From: Serinus canaria
Lineage: Eukaryota > Chordata > Aves > Passeriformes > Fringillidae
Direction: 5' to 3'
Length of the DNA stretch: 64,000 nt
Assembly (NCBI RefSeq): GCF_022539315.1
Contig: NC_066342.1
Location: 17,439,346 to 17,503,345 of the forward strand
This document shows positions 1 to 12,110 of this stretch, piece by piece. The position numbers and the translations under genes were made by a program. Numbering within the stretch: position 1 is the first letter of the stretch; each line of letters begins with the position of its first letter. Below the pieces are notes generated by a model, which worked only from the letters and a program-made list of their open reading frames with translations, was not told the origin of the DNA and made no database searches.

Positions 1-39
1 AAATCCTGGCGAAGGGATTTTTCAGAAAATATGGTGACA
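1..39 (-). repeat. End of an LTR cut by the window edge
   Basis: This short stretch resembles the right-hand end of the LTR at 3711-4078: the same A-rich 'aatcct' block, an 'aaaggattt'-like block, then a GTGACA end. The orientation would be minus. The rest of the copy lies outside the window, so length and target duplication cannot be checked. Confidence 0.5.
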
Positions 40-1110
40 GTAAGGGGTGGATAATATCCTTGGTATCCCAAGATGTTGATGTACTCCATATCTATCTGTT
101 CCAAAAATGTGTTGCTGTCTCTTTAAGTCCTGGCAACGCAGCCAGAAACGAAATCACAAAATCAGGAGGTGTTGGTCTTTTAAAAAAGTCGGGGCACCCA
201 AGCCAAGTCCTTTTCTGCCTGGTGGCTTTTGCTTGGGGCAGAAGCTCCACTTCATTAAAGGTTGTCTCAGGTGGGTTTTTCTGGGTTTGCAACAGCAGCA
301 ACTCAGAAAAACTGCATTTCGCAATCAGAAAATCTTTCTGAGTGAATTTTGCAAACCCTGTCAGCGGCACGAAGCTTGAACTGGTCCCAAGGCTGGGCCA
401 TGTTGCGTCAGTGCGGAGAGACTGTTTTTTCCTGCCCCCTCCCTTCCCTTCCCCAGCCAGCAGCTCAGAAGACAGCAGCACCAACACTGGTGGAGTCCAG
501 CTGGTGGTAGGAGCAAGCGGCAGAAGATGCAGAATGGAGGGTGAGCAGTGCCACATCTCACTACCATGGAGCTTCAGCTTTCTGCTAAAGTCCAGCTACC
601 TGTATGGGTTTGGGATGGGATTTTCATGGGTTTTGTGATGATGCTGGTAGAGGACTTTTGTTGTTTGGTTGTTGTTTTTTTAAGGATTGATCATTACTTG
701 TATACTCTTGCCTGGTCCTGGAGCATCACCCATGAGGTTTGTGTGAGCTTCGTGGCTTCCACAGAAAGGAAGTCTGCAAGGAGTATTCATTTTAGCACAA
801 AAAAGCTTTATTAGAGGAGACAAAGCCACCAGAAATGTCTGGGAGAGTTTCTGATGGACATATTTTTGTTCTTGAGCTTTGAACCCCCACTAGTAAGGTA
901 GCATAAAAAGTTGTTCATCTTTGTCAATTAGTCAGAAGTTTTGGGGAAATACTGAGTTTGGTTGTGCTGGTGAGTTTGAACATAAGTATATTTAAGCCAT
1001 ACTTGAATGGACTATTTCAGCTTCAACAGAAGTTTCAACAATTTTTAGTTTAACATTTTTTCTTTTAAAAATATTTTAGAAATATGTGTTCTCAGAGGCG
1101 AAGGGTGGAA
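40..1110. other. No gene; unclassified, probably LTR-derived
   Basis: No exon with splice sites and no recognisable protein was found here. The open frames on both strands overlap each other and resemble no family. The stretch at about 115-500 has the feel of LTR sequence, and an AAAGCTTTATTAG run near 803 could be a minus-strand poly(A) region. No ends or target duplication could be defined. Confidence 0.35.
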
Positions 1111-2350
1111 TGTCGTGATTTAAGAGGAAATGAAGTTTTTTGTGATGGTGTGGGCAAGCCAATTGGTGTTCAGATTTAATATTGGCACCTGGTTTGTCCA
1201 CTGAGGGCATGGATACGCCTCTGAGAACACAGGGGGTTAAAAGCTGTGATCTCCCAGGGGAACTTCTCTCTTTGAATTCCGGCTTGAGACTGAGCAGACC
1301 CCCCTGCCCGGCCGAGCTGGGCAGGGGGGGGGTGGGGGAGGGGAGCCATGTGGCCGGAGGGAGGTAGGCCAGGCCTGGGCCCAAGGGTGGAGGAGAACAT
1401 TGCAAGGGCTTCGGGTAGCCATCCTCCATTCCCCCCCCCCCCCCCGGAGAGAGAGAGGAGAGAGAGACAGAGCCGGTGCCTGTGATAGTGGCCCGGAGTG
1501 AAGGAGAAGGGGGGGGTGCCCAGGAGGGCAGCCAGGCTTGGGAGTTGATGAAGTAAACCGGCAGGGAGCCTGGGACTTTTAACCCCTCTGAGGAAGATGG
1601 GAACCTTGCAAATGCTGAGTCTTCCTGAAGTTGATGAGATTGAGAAGATGTTGAGAAGAATTCTAGGTGGGAGGAGATGATGGAGTGGCTTTGGGCTGAA
1701 CTTTTCTTGTATAGCCACAGCAGAACCACTGGTGTTCCAGTGACACAGAGACTGTGTTCTAGGGGGAGGCGATGGCTCAGAGCCAAGAGAGTGCAGTGAT
1801 GTGGAGGAGTGTGAACAGAGACGACGGGTGAGGAGGGTGGTGGTGGTGCCCTCCGCTTCGAAGAAGAGAGAAGAAGATGATCTCTGTTCAGGAGACTCCT
1901 CGGCCCCAGGGGGTGAAATTTGGGGGGGGACAGGTGTCCCAAAAGGAGAAGGACTGTGCTCCCTTTGGAACTGGACAAAGTATCCTTAAAATGAAAAACC
2001 CTAGAAGCAGCTCTGATCCATGTGCAGTGGTGAGAGCACTGGACATGGAAGGAATGTGGCGCAAGAGGGACTCCTCTCTTCTCGAGGAACTGAGAATTGG
2101 TTATCTAAAGGGTGGCAATGGAATTGGAAATTTGGTGGGGGGAGGAGGAAGAATTTGGAAGGTTTTCATCTTGTGTTCTATGTGTTTTGTGTGTCTTCCT
2201 TTGTATTTTTAGGTTAATAAATGTTTTTTCCCTTTTAACCTTAAGTTGGAGCCTGCTTTGCTCTGTCTCTGATCACATCTCACAGTGGGTGCCAGGGAAG
2301 GAGGTGATCTCGTGGGGGCACTGGCATTGCGCCAGGCTCAAACGATGACA
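1111..2350 (+). repeat. Long solo LTR (about 1.24 kb)
   Basis: It starts TGTCGTGATTT and ends AACGATGACA, an imperfect inverted terminal pair. It is related to the minus-strand LTR at 7862-9253: both carry the 'gcctgctttgctct' block and the 'ggcattgcgcca' block near the 3' end. An AATAAA lies near 2216 in the sense direction. A poly-C run at about 1431-1446 and G-rich runs at about 1320-1345 are inside it. No target duplication is visible (flanks TGGAA and TTGTT). The long minus-strand frame through it is low-complexity LTR sequence, not a gene. Confidence 0.8.
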
Positions 2351-3704
2351 TTGTTATATATATATATATATGTGTATATAAATAGGGTGTGATAAAGATG
2401 AGGAACGTGAATGGGGAAAAGACCCCAGGCCATGAATTAGAGCTAGGAGAGAAGCTGATTTAGTGAACAGGTACATGTGATTTTTATCTAACTGGTTTGT
2501 GCTGTACCTGCCGGCTTTTCTTGGTGAGTTTGGACATTGATATGTGGTGCTACCAACCTCCCCACTTCTCAGAAGTGTTTTATTGTGGTCAGTCATGTTT
2601 CTGGAATTTGAAGGTTGCTTGTAGAACACCACAACCAAAAGTTGGGTCCAGTCAGTATAAGTGAATGGTGATGTTTATATTGAATGTGTGTTTTAAAGTG
2701 AAGGGTGTGGATGCTGATGTGGTCCCATGGTAGCATTTGGCACAGAAATTTTTCATACATGGATGAACAAAATGTTCAATGTGTAGGATACAATAAACTG
2801 GTAATTAATCCTTAGAACATCTAGGTGGTGAAGGTTCATTTCTCCCAACCACCTTTTCAGTTACTGCACATCTTACATCAAATGAGATATTTCTCACTTC
2901 TCAGGATGCCTGCAAGGCTGGATCTTCCCCAAAGCTTCCTAAAGTGGCCATCTGCTTGTGTCTCACAAGTGGCACCGATCAAGTTTGTTTTCCCTCTGTG
3001 TCAATTTAACAGCTCTCTGAACTATGTGCCACTCAGTATTTCTCAGCCATTGGAGATTGAGATCAGTGTGTGATGAGGAGGGAAAGAAGATTCTTTCTAC
3101 TGTTATTGTAACATGGTGGGAATAACCACAACCTCTCAAATTTCATCTATATACAACTTGAAAACAAGTTGACCTCCTCTTTTCAAGTCAGTACTGATTT
3201 AAGGTTATAGCAACCACAATATATTTGAGCTTGCTTGAGACTTGGTTGGTTTGAGGATGGAGAATGTGCAGCTGGAGCAATACAGAAACCAGCACTGATG
3301 TGTTTTGCTTCCAGTCCCTCATGTTGGTTAAACACTTACATGTTTCTCGTGCATGAAGGTCAGTTCTAGACCACTGGGTAGCATGATCTTAGGTAGTTTA
3401 GGGTCTGCTGTGGAACTGTCTCCCTGACCTATCCAACCCAGGTGGCAGTAGTGGAGCTAGGACCTGGTCTGCGCCCTCAAATTAGTGACCTGGACTTGGC
3501 TGTTGTTTGCAAAGAGGAGTTTGAGTATTGAGTCCTTTTGGTTCTTGAAGGCCAAGGTTGCTGTGCCCTTGACTTAGCCCATGGCAGTGTCTGCAGGACC
3601 TCATGTAGTCCTGCAAGGATGTCTGAGACAAGAGAAGCCCTCTTTAAGTGTCAGATCTCACACCATTCCTAAAATGAATGCTCCCCTTTGTATCTCCCAG
3701 GTTT
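2351..3704. other. No gene; AT microsatellite and unclassified sequence
   Basis: A short (TA)n microsatellite lies at about 2355-2380. The remainder has no recognised repeat and no convincing coding frame. It may be host intergenic or intronic sequence, or a decayed repeat. Confidence 0.5.
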
Positions 3705-3710
3705 TTAGAG

Positions 3711-4078
3711 TGTGACTGTGTTCACAGTGGTCCCAGGATGAGGGAAGAGACAAGAATGTTGACTCCATGTTTCAGAAGGCTTGATTTATTACGATATATA
3801 TTAAAACTATACTAAAAGAATAGAAGAAAGGATTTCATCAGAAGGCTAGCTAAGAATAGAAAAAGAATGATAACAAAGGCTTGTGACTGAGACTGTCCAG
3901 ATAGCTGGACTGCGATTGGCCATTAATTAGAAACAACCACATGAGACCATTAACAGATCCACCTGTTGCATTCCACAGCAGCAGATAATTATTGTTTTCA
4001 TTTTGTTCCTGAGGCCTCTCAGCTTCTCAGGAGAAAAAATCCTAAGGAAAGGCTTTTTCATAAAATATCATGGCTAAA
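3711..4078 (-). repeat. Solo LTR with 6-bp target duplication TTAGAG
   Basis: The element starts TGTGACTGTG and is flanked by TTAGAG on both sides (3705-3710 and 4079-4084). It is recognisable as a common passerine LTR ('ttcacagtggtcccaggatg', then 'gattggccattaattagaaa'). The antisense poly(A) signal (TTTATT) near the left end sets the minus orientation. The last bases have drifted from the expected CA end. Confidence 0.8.
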
Positions 4079-4160
4079 TTAGAGTGCGTGAAACAGTTGA
4101 ATATTCCGCACTCTGGGATTTCATATCTTTTTTTAGGTCACTTCAAAAGTCTTTCCCAAG

Positions 4161-4968
4161 TGTCTTGGGGTGATTTTATGATGATGCTTTATTCTCTGTC
4201 TGCTTTATGCCCAGAAAACAATTGCTGTAGCTTTAAGGGGAGCCTTGGGCTCCTGCGCAGGCTCACAGGCTTGGTTCAATCTCTCCCTCTCTGGCATCGT
4301 CAGCAGTTACACGGATTGCACGGATTCTTACTTCTTTGGTTTTTTTCTTTTTGGTTTTGTTTTTTTTTGGTTTTTTTGTGGATTAATTTTCGCCAATTTA
4401 GGTACGAAGCTTCTGGGTTTGGTTTTTTTTTCCCTTGTCCTGGCCTGGAGGCTTTTCACTGGCACATATTTTCAGTGGTTTTTTTGTTGTTTTTTTTCCT
4501 CTCCGACCCGGCGAGCCTGCGGGGTGGCTGCAGCCAGTCCGAACCCCAGAAAGACTGAGTCAGCGAAAGAAGAGACATTAAACTCCACCAACTTCGCCGG
4601 CTGCAAGGAGAAGACCCACACCAGAAATCCAACAGGTTCCCAGCCACTTTGTGAACTCTGTTCTCCTCCCCTCAGAGGGACAAAGATGGGCAGTCTCTGT
4701 CTGCATCTCGGCCACTCGACGAGGTGGGGGGGGTTATAATGTTCAATTTTCTTTTTTTTTTTTCTTTTTCTGTGCCTTGCAGGCACCCTTTTTTTTTTTT
4801 TTGTTTGTTTGTTTGGGTTTTTTTGTTAATAAACAAGGGTTTTTTTCCACTTTCACCCACTGGTATCAATTTCTGTCATGGGCAGAAGAAAAGGGAGTTA
4901 AGTCCTTTCCCTTTTAGAGTGTTTTCCCAGGGTGTTTTTTCCTGAAATTTGTCTCCAAAACCAAGACA
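4161..4968 (+). repeat. Solo LTR, TGTCTTGG...CCAAGACA
   Basis: It has perfect 8-bp inverted ends. A sense AATAAA at about 4827 sets the plus orientation. It contains long T runs at about 4320-4500 and 4745-4800. The flanks CCAAG and CTAAG are a likely 5-bp target duplication with one change. It is related to the LTRs at 15353-16016 and 19405-19995. Confidence 0.85.
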
Positions 4969-5341
4969 CTAAGCCTCTGAGCAAACCTTTTAAAGCAATT
5001 ACCCTGACAATATACACCCAAGCACCTTGGGGGATATTTGGGTAGATGGGCCTCATGAGTTATTCTGGTTTTCAGATGACTCATCTTGCTCTTAGGGCTG
5101 CCAGCTGAACAAGAAAACCTGCAGGTTGCTTGACAGCGGAATAAATGTAGGAGAAAAAAGGAGAATATTTGACACAGCTCCTTAAGAGGCAAGAATAGTT
5201 ATTTGTACAATGCTGAATCCTGCTGAACTCTAAGTGTTTTCAGGTATGTTAATAGCTGGACTCCAACAGTGGGCTAAGTAGAAGGAAACACTGACTGAGA
5301 AGTTGATTTGGTCTTGGGAGAGGAATTAAGGAGATAGGACA

Positions 5342-5490
5342 GGATAGATCAGAACAGAATGTTTTGGTTGGAAGGGACCTACAGTGATCATCTAGTCCAA
5401 CTGCCTGACCAATTCGGAGCTGGCCAAAAGTTAGAGCGTTGTTAAGGGCGTTATGCAAATGCCCTTAAGCAGTTTCTAGAGGATGTGGAC
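5342..5490 (-). repeat. CR1 LINE 3' fragment
   Basis: The stretch reads as the antisense of a CR1 tail: 'ttggttggaagggacct', then 'gatcatctagtccaactgcc', then 'ggccaaaagttagagc'. CR1 is the dominant avian LINE, and 5'-truncated tails like this are its usual remains. Confidence 0.85.
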
Positions 5491-5630
5491 TTGCTGAATA
5501 TGCACAATTAATCCTCATGAAGACAGAGGAGGTAAGTGTTATTTTCCCCATGCATAAAGTAGAGCACTAGAGCCAAATCTTATCTTCATTGAAGCCTCAC
5601 AAAATGTCATCCCTTTGAAAAGTGTAAATA

Positions 5631-6179
5631 TGTGAGAAACGACTGCTCACTTTAAACATTTTAAAAGGCTTATTAAACCTTAACAAAAATGCAACAGAAG
5701 GACTAAATAAGGAAACATAGCAGTGCTGGGAACTGTCCTCATGGCCACCTACCACATGGCCAGTTCATCTTCGAGGTGGATGCTCAGTCTTTTATACTCT
5801 TGGGGGTTGCATCAGCCAACCCTGGCCCTCCCAAAGTCTGTCAGTCAGCTCTTCTTATCTGTGGAGACTGCTTTCTTGTAAGTTGTTTGGAGGGTCAGGT
5901 GTTGTCATGCCGTGCCGCCCTAGCAACAAGCTTTTCTGTTCCCAACTGCCCCATGCAAGGTGCACATGTAGATGTCTTCTTTCTACCTGTCCTAGGCAAC
6001 CCAGGCTGTCTGATGGCAACAATACAGAGGAGGGGAGGGGGGGAAGGGGACTATGGGGAGAACAGAGGACATCTACACTGCGATAACATAACTATACATC
6101 ACTAAAGCTTCTCTTAATATTCACATAATATTCATCCCTTAAGGGCAAGAGCCAATCATCTCATTATCCATCTATAACA
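5631..6179 (-). repeat. Solo LTR, TGTGAGAAAC...TATAACA
   Basis: The TG start, CA end and the block 'aaaaggcttattaaacc' (antisense poly(A) signal) match a common passerine LTR. AAATA occurs at both flanks but overlaps the last LTR base, so the target duplication is uncertain. The plus-strand frames through it are incidental. Confidence 0.7.
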
Positions 6180-6397
6180 AATAGCACATGTTAAATGACT
6201 CTTGAGAAAATCCCAAAATCAGGGCATTAGGCATGGACATGGTTTTGTAAGTGCTTGCACCTGTGATCTGGGAGCTGGAGCTCTTCTGGCTCACCAGGTT
6301 GGTGGGTTTTGTTGATGTGGGATATTGTTGCCCTTGACTAAAGTGAACTGTTAGTTGTTTCCAGAAAGAGTGGGATTATTGCAGCAGACTTAGCGTT

Positions 6398-6795
6398 TGA
6401 GATACAAATGAGCCGAGACACACACTCTTATTTATCAGTGTGAAAAGGGTCCCAGTTTATTCTTCTTCACAACTCAGCCATCCTGACTCTAACTACTCAC
6501 TGTCTGACTACAGCAAACTCCCACTGTAGGCTTCCCTTGCAGACCCAGACTGACCTCTCAGCAGTCCTCTCACAGCAGCAATTCTCTCTCCTGTTTAGCC
6601 CATCCTCCAGTTCTTATGAATCATTCCTTCAGTTCTTCCTTCCTCAGAATGCTCCCCTGACTAGCTAACCTACCCTTTTATCACACACCTCCTTATTGGA
6701 TATAGCTGTGACTCATCAGGGGCGAGGTTGTTTTGGGTAATTAACACATCTGTGACTCATCAGGGGCATGGTTACCTGTAATCCCTTCTCCTACA
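6398..6795 (-). repeat. LTR-like element with paired AP-1 motifs
   Basis: It has LTR-like composition, with antisense poly(A) motifs TTTATT near 6431 and TTTATT near 6456 at the left. At the right, which would be U3, two direct repeats share the core TGTGACTCATCAGGGGC. No clear target duplication was found, so the ends are approximate. Confidence 0.5.
6709..6759 (-). promoter_or_regulatory. Two AP-1-type sites in direct repeat
   Basis: TGACTCA occurs at 6709-6715 and 6753-6759, each followed by the same TCAGGGGC. AP-1 (Fos/Jun) binds this palindromic heptamer. Two spaced copies in the presumed U3 end of an LTR look like a duplicated enhancer. Function is inferred from the motif only. Confidence 0.4.
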
Positions 6796-7306
6796 TGGGA
6801 TCACAGTTGTCGTGGGAGCTCAGGCTCCAGGCATGGGCCTGGATCCAGGTCTGGCAGCCATGAGAGAAGCAGCTGGTTCAGGCAATCAAGCAAGGTATAC
6901 CTAGTACCAACTTGCTGAAGTGGTGTTCTTTGCTTGCTGTTTACTGGAGATATCCTCCTAACAACTTGTTTTGTGTGTGTGTCACACATAGGGTGTGAGT
7001 ACATGTCAATTATGAAGGACACCTTAAAGACCTACTTAATTGCTCCATAATGCATAACCTGGCTGCTGAGGGCTGTTGCTGTCCTTCAACCTCAAGAAAT
7101 CTGATGAGATGTCCTGAGCACCTTAATAATGGGAAAGTCCCTAGTCAGCTAGTTTAGTGCAAAGGAAATTGTTTTGGTTTTTTTTCTTTATTTGAAGTCT
7201 TGGAATAATTTAATGTTGAGAAATTAAAATATGTTTGTCATTATTTTTTGTTAAGTCTTCATTAGAAGTTGATATATCAAGTGGACACCACATAGATGGA
7301 GTTAAA

Positions 7307-9284
7307 TGGTGACAAGATATTCTCCAGAGGTCAAAACAACAAAAAACTTTACTGACAACTTCAGAAAATCAGAGAACTTTGGCAAAAGTATAGAGCAGCA
7401 TTCAACCAACATAAAACATTTCACAAAACATTAGCTTAGCCCATTCAACTTAGAAAACACCAAGCCCATCTGATTTCAGAGTTACTCAAAACACCAAGAA
7501 AAGGTAATTAGAAGGAGAAAGAGAGAAAGATAGAAAAGAACAAATATAGCTACCACTCCTGGTAGTGGTGTTCACCTGATATAAAGTCCAAGGGAGATAA
7601 GGTCATGACATACTTGCCTCATGTTCTGGATTAAGCACACTTTGGCTTTCCTGGGCCATTCCCCCAGGTGAGATTTCCAGTCATCTGGCCACTCTGGGGC
7701 TAGATTGGGGCTCTAGGGGTGGGGTGTGCCAGTGATTGGTGGCTACTGCAGGGGCTGGGCTCTAGCTGACACAAGAACCCAAAATGTTTCAAGCCAACAA
7801 TCCTTCTAGTCTCTCACAGCAACTGAGAAGGAGAAAAGGTGGGTGAAGCTCCTTAAACTTGTGTCATGGCTTGACCGTGGCGCAATGCCAGTGCCCCCAT
7901 GAAAATACCTTCTTCCTGGTGTCTGCTGTGAGATGTGATCAGAAATAGAGCAAAGCAGGCTCCAGGTTAGGAATAAAAGGAGAAAAACTTTATTAACCTA
8001 CAACTATATATATAAAGAGAAACACACAGAACTCAGAGTGAAAACCTTCCAAACACATTCCTCCTCCCCCCCACAAAATTTCAATACATCCACTCCTCAG
8101 ATCATCAACTCTCAGTCCATCACCACCCTTTAGATAATCAGTTCTCAGTTCATCAAGGAGAGAGGAGTCCCTCTTGTACCACAGGCTTCCCCTGGAAACA
8201 CAGTTGGAAACCTCTCGTGTTTCCATGTCACACGTGGCACCACCCAGAGATCATCTGCCATCCTGAAAATCTTCCTTCCATGGCTAGTGCTCTCACCACT
8301 GCACATGGACCAGAGCTGCTTCTAGGGTTTTCCTTTTTCTAGGTTGCTTTGCCCAGTTCCAAAAAAAGCACAGTCCCTCACTTTTGGGACACCTGTCCCC
8401 CCCAAATTTCACCCCCTGGGGCCGAAGGGTCTCGAGAACAGACATCTTCTTCTTCTTCCCTTAAAATAGAGTGCAGCACCACCACCCTCCTCACCCGTCG
8501 TCTCTGTTCACGCCACTCCTTCACATCACATCGCTGTACTCTCTTGGCTCCAAGCCATTGCCTCCCCCCTAAATGCAGTCTCTGTGTCACAGGAAAAATG
8601 GTTCTGTCCATGGCTATACAAGAAAAGTCCAGCCAAAGGCCACTCCATCATCTCCTCCCACCTAAGATTCTTCTCAACTTTATTGTAGCCTATTTCCTCT
8701 TACCTCATCTCTATCTCTCTTCTCATTCAACTCCAGGAGGAATCAGCATTTGTAAGGTTTTCATCATCCAAGAGAAGGGTTAAAAATCTCAGGCTCTGCC
8801 TGTCCAGAACTCCCACGCTGGCCTTGCCGGGCATCTTCTCACCACACCCCCCCTTCTCTTTCTCAGCTGGCCGTGCTATCAAATTTCAAGGTGGCACAAG
8901 CACAGGCACAGGCTCCCTCTCTCTCTCTCCTGGGGGGGCTGCCCGAAGCCTCTCAGTGCTCCTCTGCCCTTCCATCTTGAAGGGGCCTTCACCTCCCTTC
9001 TCTGTCCAAGGCCCTGGCCTACCTCCTTCGGCCGCATGGCTTTCCCTCCCCCGCCCAGCTCGGAGGTCTGATCTCTTTCACAGACGGAACCCAAGAGAGC
9101 TTCCCTCAGGAGTTCTCAGCATTTAACCCCCCTGTGTTCTCAGAGACGTATCCATGTCCTCAGTGGCCAAACTAGGTGCCAATATTCAAACCTGAGCACC
9201 TATTATTTTGATGACAGCATCCCAAAAACCTCACTTCCTCTCAAACCATGACAACTTGGAACCAAAAAATGCTTGTGGTAACAC
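7307..9284 (-). repeat. Probable LTR split by a younger LTR
   Basis: The left part (7307-7861) begins TGGTGACAAG and has an antisense poly(A)-like start. The right remnant may end near 9284 (GGTAACACA). The 7862-9253 LTR sits inside with an exact ACTTG duplication, so the flanking sequence was one piece before it. Family and true ends are not certain. Confidence 0.35.
7862..9253 (-). repeat. Long solo LTR with target duplication ACTTG
   Basis: The ends are a perfect inverted pair, TGTCATGG and CCATGACA. The 5-bp sequence ACTTG is present at 7857-7861 and 9254-9258. An antisense AATAAA-like block ('actttattaacc') near 7990 sets the orientation. It is the minus-strand relative of the LTR at 1111-2350. 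Confidence 0.9.
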
Positions 9285-10333
9285 ATGACACAGGATAATT
9301 CCTCCATTTATACCATGGATTGAGCTGAGCACTTGGTAATTTTCTATGTTGACGCCAAGCACAGAGATGAACTAACAAGGTTGTAGTCATGCAACAAAGA
9401 GCATGATTTTGTATTTGTAATGCTTTGCTGGAGGATGATAATAAGAAACGTTGAGGCGGGGGACACTGAGCTAGGCTTTGAAAAGTGGCTGCATGCATGC
9501 AAATGCAGACTTTGTGGGCAATTTGCTGTTGCATGCATGGGTAAACAGTCAGAGTCCATGTGGTTGGTAGTGTGGTCCATCCCTCCTCAGCTACAGGGGT
9601 TGGGCAGTGGTGGATGGAGGTGATGTGTGCTCACAGGGGCTGAAAGACAGATGTTATGAACGTGCATTTAAACCATACTGTGTGTAGGATCTGTTTTACC
9701 AGCCCTCTGACCTCTCTGACTATTGATGTTATTCTTGTTAGTGTGCATCTCAATCATCATTCCCAGTGACTTAATTAATTTTCAGTTTTACTAGCTCCTT
9801 TGCAAAGAAAATTATTATCTAAAGCTGAGGCTTGGGTCATTGGGAGCTTCATGTTAAAACTGCTTATGGTTATAATTCCAGTCCTGGGGAGATTGACAGC
9901 AAGTCACTTTCCTAAAAACTTGCAGTTTGTTGGGAGATTTTTTGTCACTGAACTTGAGAATTGGCTTTTTTAGTGTCTTTTTATTAAGTCTTGGTATCAT
10001 GCTATGAGCATTTTAGTAAACACCCTGCAGTGCAGGGCAGCAGACAAGCTCCCTGCCTTGTGAGTTCAGGGAGTAACCAGTTATAAAGACAGGTCAACAA
10101 AGACCAAAAGGATATATTGAAATGACCAGTGACACATGACTTAATTACAAGGTGTGTTATTTTTTGGCTCTGGTGCCATTTTTATGGAGTCTGGCTGATT
10201 CTTGAAGTGTCTCCAGAAGTCATAGGGACGTTGTCTACAAGGAGCAGGTTTAGGTGAGAGCATCCAACTGCTGCCTAGAAGCTTGCACCCATCTGACCTC
10301 CTGCACCACCTGAACTTCCCCCTAAATGCTGGG
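9285..10333. other. No gene seen
   Basis: No exon, repeat end or conserved protein is recognisable. Short frames near 9240-9620 are unsupported. Confidence 0.5.
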
Positions 10334-11894
10334 TGTATTGGATTTGTGTGGAAAGGTTTTAGTAGCAGGAGGGCTACAGGTGTGGCTTCTTTGAAAAGCC
10401 ACTAGAAGCTTCGCCTATGTCTGACAGAGCCAATGCCAGCCACCTCCAAGACGGACACGCTGCTGGCCAAGGCCAAGCCAATCAGTGATGGTAGTAACAC
10501 CTCCATAACAACATATTTAAGAAGGGGAAAACAATTATTGTGCAGAAGTAATTGTGGCCAGAGAAGAGAGGGGTGAAAATATGTGAGAGGAACAACTCTG
10601 AAGACACCAAGGTCAGTGAAGAAAGAGGGGGAGGAGGTGCTCCAAGCACTGGAGCTAACATTCCCCTACAGCCATGGTGAAGACCATGGTAAAGCAGCTG
10701 TCCCCCAGCAGCCCATGGAGGTCCACAGAGAATCAGAGATCCACCTGCAGTCCATGGAGTAGCCCCTCACCAGAGCAGGTAGATGCCCAAAAGAAGTCTG
10801 TGACCCCATGGGAAGCCCAGGCTGGAGCAGGTTCCTGGCAGGACCTGTGGATCCATAGAGAGAAGACCCCATGCTAGAGCAGGTTTGCTGGTAGGACTTG
10901 TGACCCTGTGGGGGACCCATAGTGGAGCAGCCTGTTCCTGAAGAACTGGACCCCGTGAAACAGGACCCATGCTGGAGAAGTTCGGGAAGAACTATAGCCT
11001 GTGGGAAGGACTCACATTGCAGAAGTTCCTGGAGGACTGTCTTCCGTGGGAGGGACCCCAAGCTGGAGGAGGGGAAGGAGTCTTCTCCCTGAAGAAGAAG
11101 CAGCTGCATGAACTGACCATAACCCCTTGTCTTGGTTTAAGACAATTTAAAGGAGAACCCTCTGAGTTATCTCCTTTAGGGTTCCAATAATCCCTTTCCA
11201 CCAATAAGAAATGAATACTAATAGATGAAAGTGAAAAAACAATGGTTTATTAATAAACAGGATGCCAACAGGCAGGAAAAAAAAGTAAATATTGTCTAGA
11301 TATCAAACTGCTAGACCTCACCACTCCACTGGAACAGAGAGACCCGAAATGGGGGAGGATTCCCATTTTTGATACGGCCCCAAGCTGGGTGAGAGAGCCT
11401 GGGCAGTCAGATTTTAAAAAATGCACACGCCAAAGCAAAATCCCCCTCCATCCCCTCACACTCACATGCAAAGTTCCCAGCTGTGGGGTCTTAAAGATAC
11501 AGTAACAATATTTGGGCTCAGATAATTTTTGGGGTACAGTATCATTATGAATCACCCCAAGACACCCCTATTTCCCATCTCCCCGTGTCACTAGGTAGGA
11601 GGTAGAGAATCAGGAACAATGTTAAGCCTGGGAAGGAGGGACGGTAGGGGGAAAGTGTTTTTAAGATTTGTTTACTTCTCATTATTCTACTCTGATTTTG
11701 ATTGGTAATAAATTCAATTAGTTTCCCCCAGTTGGTCTGTTTTGCCCCTGACAGTAATTGGTGAGTGATCTCTCTGTCCTTATCCCAATCCATTAGTCTT
11801 TCATTATATGTTCTTTTCCCTGCCCAGTTGAGGAAGGGAGTGATAGAGCAGCTTTGGTGGGCACCTGGCATCTGGCCAAGGTCAAACCACCATA
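10334..11894 (+). repeat. ERVK-type LTR interrupted by another LTR
   Basis: It begins TGTATTGGATTTG, the U3 start of a familiar passerine LTR, and runs through 'gacagagccaatgccagcc' and 'acatatttaagaaggggaaa' to a 3' end near 11894. A sense AATAAA is near 11710. The insert at 11128-11564 splits it, so its own length is about 1.12 kb, close to the 1092-bp copy at 14182-15273. Flanks CTGGG and TTGGG may be a drifted duplication. Confidence 0.75.
11128..11564 (-). repeat. Nested solo LTR with target duplication CCCCT
   Basis: It starts TGTCTTGG and ends CCAAGACA, a perfect 8-bp pair. CCCCT is at 11123-11127 and 11565-11569. An antisense TTTATT lies near 11247. The insertion is inside the LTR at 10334-11894 and is therefore younger than it. 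Confidence 0.9.
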
Positions 11895-12110
11895 TTGGGA
11901 TTAGTGCTAGATCTGATCTGGCTGTGCTCACCAGTAGAGCACTGATGAGCTGATGCACGAAGGAGGTGTGGGGAACTGGGTAGGACAGCTTGTGCTACAT
12001 CTACTTATGACACAGATTAGAAGGTATCGGTGCCAAGGGTCTCCATCCACATCCAAATAGATCTCAAGCCAAGCATCAGAAGGTAACTGCTAGATGCTTA
12101 GCTTTGGGGC

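Noticed and set aside
1076..1978. A 300-codon minus-strand frame
   Set aside because: It runs through an LTR with poly-C and purine/pyrimidine runs, is overlapped by open frames in other phases, and resembles no protein.
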